This document shows positions 14,514 to 19,981 of a stretch of 19,981 nt of DNA, in pieces (within the stretch, counting starts at the first letter, position 1; every line of letters begins with the position of its first letter). The stretch spans positions 1 through 19,981 of the forward strand of contig JASLJB010000104.1 in NCBI GenBank assembly GCA_030152605.1, given 5' to 3'. Under the pieces are notes generated by a model. It saw only the letters and a program-made list of their open reading frames with translations. It ran no database searches and was not told where the DNA came from. This DNA is from Acinetobacter sp. (GTDB taxonomy: Bacteria; Pseudomonadota; Gammaproteobacteria; Pseudomonadales; Moraxellaceae). The translations under genes were made by a program, and so were the position numbers.

Positions 14514-15518
14514 ATGAACAAATTTGATTTAAAGAAAATGATCCGCCCCCTGATCTTGTTGCTGGTGGTGGTGATGGCGCTGTATGCGATCGTACATATG
14601 TGGAATTACTACAATTCTGCGCCGTGGACACGTGATGGTCGGGTACGTGGTGATGTGATGCAAGTCGCCTCTGATGTATCCGGTCTGGTGACCGAAGTGT
14701 TGGTGCAGGACAACCAATATGTCAAAAAAGGCCAGCCGCTATTTAAAATCGATTTGGCGCGTCAAAGCATTGAAGCTGCTCAAGCCCGTTCGGATCTGGC
14801 CAAGGCCAACGCTGGTTTAGCCGCAGCAGAGGCCAGTTTGGCCCAGGCCCAAGCCAATGTGGTCAAGGGTCAAGCCAATATCCAATTGGCCGATAAAAAT
14901 GCCAACCGTTATAACAGCCTCATGGATGGTGCGATTTCCAAACAAGAACGTGATCAGGTCATGGCCGTGCGTGATCAAAGCCATGCCGAATATCAACAGT
15001 TACAGGCAGCCGTCACCCAAGCCCAAGCCAATATCAAACAACAACATGCCTTTATCGAAGCGGCGAATAGCAACTTACATTTGGCGGAACTGAATTTAGA
15101 TCGTGCTGAAGTGGTGGCGCCTGCGGATGGCACATTGTCCAATTTTGATTTGCGGGTCGGGAATTACGTCAAAGTCGGGCAGGCGGTTGCTGCTTTACTC
15201 GATCGTAAACAGCTGTATGTGGTGGGATATTTTGAGGAAACCAAGCTCAGTAAGATTCATCTCGGCGATGAGGCCACAGTGCAGTTGATGGGAGATTCAC
15301 AGAAGTTTAAAGGCCATGTGCAGGGGATTGCATCAGGCATCGAAGACCGTGAACGCAGCACGGAATCTGGACTATTGGCCAACGTCAACCCAACCTTTAG
15401 CTGGGTGCGTTTGGCGCAACGTGTTCCGGTGAAGATCATCCTGGATGACATCCCACACGATAATCTGGCATTTGTCGCAGGACGTACTGCAACGGTGCAT
15501 ATCACACCCTCATCCTAA
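14514..15518 (+). CDS. HlyD/EmrA-type periplasmic adaptor of the efflux system (AaeA-like)
   Basis: A 334-residue membrane-fusion protein that would link the FUSC permease to an outer-membrane channel. It has one N-terminal membrane helix (about 10-30), then the WTRDGRVRGDVMQVASDVSG start of the lipoyl/barrel-sandwich domain and an Ala/Gln-rich coiled-coil hairpin (about 75-200). The second lipoyl half (LDRAEVVAPADGTL) and a beta-barrel domain with SWVRLAQRVPVKI follow, a pattern typical of AaeA/EmrA proteins. GAGG at 14503-14506 is 7 nt before the ATG. It is the third gene of the operon, 49 bases after the DUF1656 gene. The last residues Thr-Pro-Ser-Ser and the stop codon come from a repeat element. 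No outer-membrane channel gene is nearby, so a TolC-like partner would be encoded elsewhere. Confidence 0.93.
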   Translation: MNKFDLKKMIRPLILLLVVVMALYAIVHMWNYYNSAPWTRDGRVRGDVMQVASDVSGLVTEVLVQDNQYVKKGQPLFKIDLARQSIEAAQARSDLAKANAGLAAAEASLAQAQANVVKGQANIQLADKNANRYNSLMDGAISKQERDQVMAVRDQSHAEYQQLQAAVTQAQANIKQQHAFIEAANSNLHLAELNLDRAEVVAPADGTLSNFDLRVGNYVKVGQAVAALLDRKQLYVVGYFEETKLSKIHLGDEATVQLMGDSQKFKGHVQGIASGIEDRERSTESGLLANVNPTFSWVRLAQRVPVKIILDDIPHDNLAFVAGRTATVHITPSS

Positions 15519-15590
15519 CCTTCTCCCAGTGGGAGAGAAACCCTCATCCCAGCCTTCTCCCAGTGGGAGAAGGAATTAAAGGATGAGGGT
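15506..15590. repeat. REP-like palindromic element, one partial and one complete copy
   Basis: Unit 1 (15506-15539) and unit 2 (from 15540) share ACCCTCATCC, three variable bases, and CCTTCTCCCAGTGGGAGA; 29 of the first 31 positions agree. Unit 2 is a complete two-tier palindrome: ACCCTCATCC (15540-15549) with GGATGAGGGT (15581-15590), enclosing CCTTCTCCCA (15553-15562) with TGGGAGAAGG (15564-15573). Unit 1 lacks the right outer arm. The element fills the whole space between two convergent genes: the adaptor stop codon (15516-15518) lies inside unit 1 and the SDR stop (15594-15592) begins one base after unit 2. It may help end or stabilise both transcripts; there is no T-tract. Confidence 0.9.
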
Positions 15591-15591
15591 A

Positions 15592-16305
15592 TCAAACATT
15601 CTCATCCGCCATCGCTGGCATATTAATTTCTTTGACACAGCTCGCAGCACTGGTTGCCAAAATAAACTGCAAGGCCAACATCACGTCTTGCAGTGGGATC
15701 AGTTGGGCTTGGGTTTGTTCGATGACCTGCGCAGTTGGAGTGTCTAAAGAAAATTCAGTGGCCAAATAGCCTAAATTTAAAATACTTACCCCGATGCGGT
15801 CATCACGTAGATTTTCTCTGAGCGCGTGTACCATGCCACGTAGGGCATATTTGCTGGTCGAGAATACCACTTCCTTGCCGTTGTGGTTATCCAGTCCCCA
15901 AGTTGAACCAATCAGAATAATCTTGGCATTGTTGGATTGTTTAAGGTTGGGGATCAGGGATTGAATCGCGAGCAGACAGGCATGAATATTGGTCTGCAAT
16001 AGCGTGGCGATTTCAAAGTCTGAACAGGCTTCAAAGTCATAGGCCGGATCAAAGGCCAAACTTTCCCAGATTCCAACGTTATAAATCAAATAATCGACTG
16101 TCTGAGCACCAATCACGGCTTTGACTTGGTCTCGGGCGATTTCTGGCAGTGAAAGATCTGCCGCAATCCAATGCAAACCGGGATGCTCGCAGCTGGGCTG
16201 AGAGCGAGAAATGCCGTAGATCTGATCGTCTACAGTGGGTAAGTGCTCAATCATGGCTTGGCCGAGGCCTTTACTGACACCATAGACTACAAAGGTTTTA
16301 GACAT
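15592..16305 (-). CDS. SDR-family oxidoreductase with Phe in place of the catalytic Tyr
   Basis: A 237-residue short-chain dehydrogenase/reductase with a Rossmann fold: cofactor loop YGVSKGLG (8-15), a YNVG motif (75-78) at the usual NNAG place, active-site N106 and S134 (IGSTWG). The YxxxK motif reads FSTSK at 148-152, so the general acid/base Tyr is replaced by Phe148, while K152 remains. This could mean altered chemistry, a non-catalytic role, or reliance on another residue. Substrate is unknown. It starts only 3 bases after the ruvX stop and has no strong RBS of its own, so it is likely co-translated with ruvX. Its stop abuts the REP-like element. Confidence 0.88.
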   Translation of the reverse strand: MSKTFVVYGVSKGLGQAMIEHLPTVDDQIYGISRSQPSCEHPGLHWIAADLSLPEIARDQVKAVIGAQTVDYLIYNVGIWESLAFDPAYDFEACSDFEIATLLQTNIHACLLAIQSLIPNLKQSNNAKIILIGSTWGLDNHNGKEVVFSTSKYALRGMVHALRENLRDDRIGVSILNLGYLATEFSLDTPTAQVIEQTQAQLIPLQDVMLALQFILATSAASCVKEINMPAMADENV

Positions 16306-16308
16306 GGG

Positions 16309-16776
16309 TTAAGGCTTCAATCCTTGTGGTTCTCGATACCAACTTTCGATCAAGAGTGCGGCGGCGAGGCTGTCGGCGTTGAGGCGTTTGCCACGGCCTT
16401 GGGACTGGTATTTATCGAGTTCATCGCGGGCTTCGCGGGTGGTCAGGCGCTCATCCACCATCCAAGTTTCGATGTCGGTCTGATGGCGCACACGGCGGGC
16501 GAACTTGCGCGCTCGCGCGGAAAGCTCGGATTCGCTGTCATCCATATTCAAGGGTAAACCCACCAAGAGTAGGCTGGGTTGATGCTGTTGAATCAGTTTT
16601 AATAAACCATCCCACTGCGGGATGCCATCTTTCATGCTGACCAAGTCTAAGGGTGTGGCGCTTTCGATCAATGAAGAACCGACGGCAATGCCCATCTTCT
16701 GTGTGCCAAAATCAAAGGCCATAATCAGTTGAGGGGCGGGTTGAGCCGTCGTGGGTGTGGGTTGAGTGTCAGGCAT
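16309..16776 (-). CDS. ruvX: Holliday junction resolvase-like RuvX / YqgF
   Basis: RuvX/YqgF is an RNase H-fold nuclease tied to 16S rRNA 5'-end maturation in E. coli and proposed as a Holliday junction resolvase. The 155-residue product has MAFDFGTQKMGIAVG (19-33) with the first catalytic Asp (D22), VGLPLNMD, SARARKFA and DERLTTREA with later acidic residues, and a C-terminal NADSLAAALLIESW helix. About 16 Pro/Thr/Gln-rich residues precede the fold, somewhat longer than usual. The start at 16776 overlaps the algH stop by 8 bases (ATGCCTGA); an ATG at 16809 deeper in algH would add 11 residues and is less likely. It is the middle gene of algH-ruvX-SDR. Confidence 0.95.
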   Translation of the reverse strand: MPDTQPTPTTAQPAPQLIMAFDFGTQKMGIAVGSSLIESATPLDLVSMKDGIPQWDGLLKLIQQHQPSLLLVGLPLNMDDSESELSARARKFARRVRHQTDIETWMVDERLTTREARDELDKYQSQGRGKRLNADSLAAALLIESWYREPQGLKP

Positions 16777-17323
16777 GTCCAATCTCTGAAGAAAGCCAAA
16801 TGGGATCAACCCCTATTTTACGGTATGCCGCATCTAAACGGTCGTCATAAGGCAGATTAAAAATCAAATCCATATCTGAATCACAAATCAACCAATCTCC
16901 ACGCGCGATTTCTTGTTCGAGTTGGTTTTTACTCCAACTGGCATAGCCGAGCGCGATTTGATAGCTGTCGACACCTTCGTTATGCGCGATGGCATCGAGA
17001 ATGTCTTTACTGGTGGTGATACACAGGTTTTCACCCACCGCAATCGACGAATGCCATGTCGGTTGACCGGTATGTAGCACAAAACCAGCTTCAGGGCGTA
17101 AAGGACCGCCTTCTAAGACTTCATGCGGATGAACATTGTCCGCGTCGATATCGAGATCGTTTAATAATTCTTTAATTTGTAGTCCTGATGGACGATTAAT
17201 AATAATTCCTTGCGCACCATCTGCATCATGACGTGCGAGATACACAACGGTTTTTGCAAAGAAGTCGTCTGCCATATTAGGTGGAGCGATAAGACAACGA
17301 TGCGTCTGAAATTGTTTGGTCAC
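16769..17323 (-). CDS. algH: YqgE/AlgH family protein
   Basis: A 184-residue UPF0301 protein with the family landmarks FAKTVVYLARHD, GIIINRPSG (39-47), LEGGPLRPEAGFVLH and ALGYASWSKNQLEQEIARGDW. Length is typical (about 185). AlgH was named for an effect on alginate synthesis in Pseudomonas; its molecular function is unknown. It commonly sits immediately before ruvX, as here, with overlapping stop and start codons. The start is GTG 17323, supported by AAGGAG at 17339-17334 on the minus strand, 10 nt upstream. Confidence 0.95.
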   Translation of the reverse strand: MTKQFQTHRCLIAPPNMADDFFAKTVVYLARHDADGAQGIIINRPSGLQIKELLNDLDIDADNVHPHEVLEGGPLRPEAGFVLHTGQPTWHSSIAVGENLCITTSKDILDAIAHNEGVDSYQIALGYASWSKNQLEQEIARGDWLICDSDMDLIFNLPYDDRLDAAYRKIGVDPIWLSSEIGHA

Positions 17324-17779
17324 CTAAGGGCTACTCCTTATAAAATGCGTGGCTTTGATACGACAGCCTGTTGAGTCAGTTGCATTTTGACGAAATGCTA
17401 AAAATACCATAACTTAATTTATGATTTTAATGAAGGAGTTATTGCAAATATAAGCGATATTTTTTGCTGTGTTTGTCGTCGATCGTGCAGGTATCAAAGT
17501 CTTAAATTTAGCATATGGACGCAGGCTAAATTAAATGCATTTTATGATCTTGTGTGTCCAAACATGGGTCACAAAAGAAGGAAGGCGTCTCCTCAGTTAA
17601 ATGTCCGAAAGGGGATACAACAGGGCTGATATGATGACTGATCTACAGGGCTTGAAGCGTATTCAGATGTATCTTTCTTGCAATGAAAAGTTTGCCTTTG
17701 TCGGTGTCAAATAAGTTCAGTGGCAAAAATGCCGCAGACACAGAAAAAGCGTAACCCAGCGCTCAAGCACCGATCAGGC
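17324..17779. other. Spacer between recN and algH
   Basis: About 455 bases without a supported gene. It should contain the recN 3' end signals and the algH promoter. The only candidate recN terminator is a weak stem (AGCG / CGCT near 17750) with a T-run on the minus strand. An inverted repeat AATTTAGC / GCTAAATT lies at 17505-17532. A 37-codon plus-strand ORF (17601-17714) is not convincing. Confidence 0.4.
17505..17532. repeat. Inverted repeat in the recN-algH spacer
   Basis: Perfect 8-bp arms AATTTAGC (17505-17512) and GCTAAATT (17525-17532) flank a 12-nt centre containing CATATG. It lies about 190 bases upstream of algH and may be a protein-binding site; chance is possible because the arms are AT-rich. 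Confidence 0.3.
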
Positions 17780-19453
17780 TTAGGCCGGACCGGTCGGGCT
17801 TTGAAACTTCAATTGTCGCAGTTGTTTGGCATGTTGTAGCGTGGTTTCGTTGATCTCCACCCCACCAGTCATGCGTGCCAGTTCTAAGATTCGTTGTTGT
17901 TCTTCCAACTCGACGATGGTACTGCTGGCCGGATCGGTTTGCAGTTTTTGCGCCAACAGGTGTTGGTCTGACTGTGCCGCCACTTGGGCCTGATGGGTAA
18001 TACACAGGATCTGCACATGCTGCCCCAGGCCTGCCAATAAACGTCCGACGATTTCCGCCGTGCCGCCACTGATTCCGACGTCGATTTCATCAAAGACCAG
18101 TACTTCGGATTCGGTTTTCTCTGCATTCATCACCTGCATCACCAAGGCAATCCGCGATAACTCACCGCCCGATGCCACGCGTGCCAAAGGCTGCGCTGGT
18201 ATGCCTTTGTTGGCAGTAAATAACAGCTGAATAAAACTGAGTCCCTCAGCACTTGGCTGTTCTAAAGGCTCAAATTTAAATTCAAAGAATGCCTCAGGCA
18301 GCGCCAGTTTCTTCACTTGTTCGGTTAATAGCTTGGCCAATGGAATCGCGGATTCACGGCGGATGCGGTCCATCTCCTCGGCTTGGCTTAAGAAGGCTTG
18401 ATGGGTCTGCTCGACTTGCTCAGCCAAGGTATTTGGATCTTCAAGTTGGTGTAACTGTTCGAGTTCCTGCTGCCAAGTCTGATACTGCTCATGCAAACTT
18501 TCCGGTTGGGTACGGTATTTACGTGCCAAACGATGGAAGATTTCCAATTGCGCGTTGAGCTGCTCCATGCGTTCTGGATCAAAGCTTTGTCGATCAATAA
18601 ATTGGCGCAAGTTGGCGGTGGCATCGTCGATTTCACTTTGGGCGTTGCTGAGTGAATTATAGATTTCACCAAGTTGCTCACTGCGTCCGGCATGTGATTC
18701 GAGCCGGCGAATGATCGATGCCATCTCTTGAGTCAGGTTTTGTTCTGCTTCGTCGAGGACGTTTAAGCTATAGCTACAGTCTTGCATGATGTGTTCATGA
18801 TGACTGAGGCGATCAAATTCTTGTTCGATGTCTTGGTATTGGATCGAGATGATCTCTTCGAGTTCTTCAAGCTGTAGCGTCAGGCTTTCGATGCGCTGCT
18901 GACGATTGGCTTGGGCATCGATCGCGGCTTGATGATGGCGAATGGTTTTCTGCCAAACATGATAGGCCTGACGCAAGGCCTGCGCAGGTTCGGCAAAGTT
19001 ATAGTAACGATCCAGCCAATGTTTGGGATAGGGCGGTTCAAGTAATTGTTGTTGGCTGTGCTGGCTATACAGTTGTACCAATAGGCGGCCGATTTCTTTG
19101 AGTTCAGCGAGACTGCTGGGACGGCCATTGATCCAGGCTTTGCTACGACCGGTGGCGAAGATCACACGGCGTAGGTGGATTTCGCCGAAGTCATCTTGCA
19201 ATTCGTGTGTATTCAACCACTCCGCTTCAGGGCTGGCAGCTTGATAACTAAACACGGCAGTGACATCGGCTTTGTCCGCACCAAAGCGCACATAATTGGT
19301 ATCGGTGCGTTCGCCCAAACAGGCAGAGAGCGCATCGAGCAGTAAGGATTTACCCGCACCGGTTTCGCCGGTTAAAACATTAAAACCTTTTTCGATATCA
19401 ATGCCGAGATTGTCGGCGAGTGCAAAGTTAATCAGATTTAAATGGGTCAGCAT
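17780..19453 (-). CDS. recN: DNA repair protein RecN
   Basis: RecN is an SMC-like ATPase of recombinational double-strand break repair. The 557 residues (E. coli about 553) show Walker A GETGAGKS at 29-36, a long central coiled-coil region (about 150-370, rich in Gln, Glu and Leu), the ABC signature SGGELSR at 428-434, Walker B VLVFDEID at 451-458, and a following CITHQAQVAA with the switch His. The start ATG lies at 19453-19451 with only a weak GGAT as RBS. No LexA-type CTGT-N8-ACAG site was seen upstream, in keeping with Acinetobacter lacking a classical LexA. The gene has its own upstream promoter candidates. Confidence 0.98.
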   Translation of the reverse strand: MLTHLNLINFALADNLGIDIEKGFNVLTGETGAGKSLLLDALSACLGERTDTNYVRFGADKADVTAVFSYQAASPEAEWLNTHELQDDFGEIHLRRVIFATGRSKAWINGRPSSLAELKEIGRLLVQLYSQHSQQQLLEPPYPKHWLDRYYNFAEPAQALRQAYHVWQKTIRHHQAAIDAQANRQQRIESLTLQLEELEEIISIQYQDIEQEFDRLSHHEHIMQDCSYSLNVLDEAEQNLTQEMASIIRRLESHAGRSEQLGEIYNSLSNAQSEIDDATANLRQFIDRQSFDPERMEQLNAQLEIFHRLARKYRTQPESLHEQYQTWQQELEQLHQLEDPNTLAEQVEQTHQAFLSQAEEMDRIRRESAIPLAKLLTEQVKKLALPEAFFEFKFEPLEQPSAEGLSFIQLLFTANKGIPAQPLARVASGGELSRIALVMQVMNAEKTESEVLVFDEIDVGISGGTAEIVGRLLAGLGQHVQILCITHQAQVAAQSDQHLLAQKLQTDPASSTIVELEEQQRILELARMTGGVEINETTLQHAKQLRQLKFQSPTGPA

Positions 19454-19492
19454 AAACGCATCCGAACTGCGGAATTAAAATTAGACGCAACA

Positions 19493-19582
19493 AACATAAT
19501 CAAGTTTTGTTTATGCGACAAGATATGAAATATTTTAATCGTTGATGAGGCAAATTATAGTCTATAACCGAAGATATTAAAA
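19493..19582 (-). promoter_or_regulatory. Promoter candidates for recN
   Basis: Two candidates on the minus strand. Proximal: TTGTCG (19521-19516), a 17-nt gap and TATGTT (19498-19493), about 40 bases before the ATG. Distal: a perfect TATAAT (19559-19554) with a weak TTTTAA at -35 spacing (19582-19577). Either could drive recN; neither is decisive. Confidence 0.35.
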
Positions 19583-19935
19583 AGCCCGTCGCATTAAATT
19601 TAATCTGAGTGTCATGATCTTTATCTAAGCTGCATTTGCTTATTTAAGCTCATGCCATTAAGGTCATTAATACGCAGGTGATTGCTGAGGCGAGCTTGGG
19701 TGATCAATCCTGCGAGCGAATCAATAAAGATCGTGGTGGATATTATCGAGCGGGATGGGGTTTTTAATATCTGTATTATTCGCAACACCGTACTCAAGCA
19801 GTGACACATCAGCTTAAAAACAGCGCAAGATTTTATTGTGGACGAAGATCACTGATAGATTGATTAGTTGATCAAGCGCAATGTAAACTAGCGCAAACAT
19901 CATTTATATCAGTGCGCATTATCTGGAGAATACGC
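19583..19935. other. Spacer between recN and the ppnP-like gene
   Basis: About 350 bases without a supported gene. It holds a perfect 12-bp palindrome ATTAAATTTAAT (19593-19604). Several short open stretches lie on both strands at about 19640-19830; none has a good RBS or a recognised family. A weak promoter candidate for the rightmost gene is TTGATT (19860-19865), 18 nt, TAAACT (19884-19889). Decayed coding sequence is possible. Confidence 0.35.
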
Positions 19936-19981
19936 ATGTCATCACAGTTTGATCATGTTTCAGTGATAAAAAAATCAAATG
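19936..19981 (+). CDS. ppnP: Probable pyrimidine/purine nucleoside phosphorylase PpnP (DUF1255), N-terminus only
   Basis: ATG 19936 is preceded by GGAG at 19925-19928, 7 nt upstream, and opens a frame reading MSSQFDHVSVIKKSN to the window edge. This resembles the start of Acinetobacter PpnP/DUF1255 proteins as I remember them: small cupin-fold enzymes that phosphorolyse several nucleosides. Only 15 codons are visible, so the RBS and frame are firm but the family name is tentative. Confidence 0.5.
   Translation, partial: MSSQFDHVSVIKKSN

Noticed and set aside
16243..16557. 104-codon plus-strand ORF opposite ruvX and the SDR gene
   Set aside because: It is antisense to two genes with recognised motifs and has no RBS or family resemblance.
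17601..17714. 37-codon plus-strand ORF (or 28-codon unit from ATG 17631) in the recN-algH spacer
   Set aside because: Only a weak AGGG precedes the inner ATG, there is no promoter or terminator, and the sequence matches nothing I know.
19454..19560. LexA-type SOS box upstream of recN
   Set aside because: No CTGT-N8-ACAG pattern was found, and Acinetobacter is known to lack a classical LexA.

Overview
The window looks like chromosomal DNA of a Moraxellaceae gammaproteobacterium, most likely Acinetobacter. This rests on gene content and on the feel of the protein sequences (an LpxO lipid A hydroxylase, a FadB N-terminus of the MIHAGNAITV type, uvrC followed by pgsA, algH followed by ruvX). It is an inference, not a database result. 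No rRNA, tRNA, CRISPR array, phage or insertion sequence was found.

Left part (1-5530): the first codons of fadB on the minus strand, a long divergent spacer, lpxO, a small EexN-like lipoprotein followed by 15 perfect copies of TTGAT and a terminator, then a Fur-box-like site, a large hairpin with a T-tract, and a TonB-dependent outer-membrane receptor of the haem/haemoglobin type. A small uncertain minus-strand ORF follows. Middle part (5530-10750): a SulP anion transporter fused to a beta-carbonic anhydrase, uvrC with its Fe-S cysteines and both nuclease centres, and pgsA with a good sigma70-type promoter and a strong terminator.

Right-middle part (10829-15590): an IclR-type regulator divergent from a three-gene efflux operon (FUSC permease, DUF1656 small membrane protein, HlyD-type adaptor). 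This is the AaeB/AaeX/AaeA arrangement in a different order, and a short leader ORF overlaps the first start codon. The operon ends in a palindromic repeat element that supplies the stop codon of the adaptor gene.

Right part (15592-19981), mostly minus strand: recN, a non-coding spacer, then a tightly packed algH-ruvX-SDR cluster with overlapping or nearly touching genes. The SDR has Phe where the family has its catalytic Tyr. The window closes with the first codons of a plus-strand gene that is probably ppnP.

Most of the window is ordinary core genome. The points most worth a second look are the repeat element filling the space between two convergent genes, the Tyr-to-Phe SDR, the TTGAT array, the Fur box with its downstream hairpin, and the leader ORF in front of the efflux operon.
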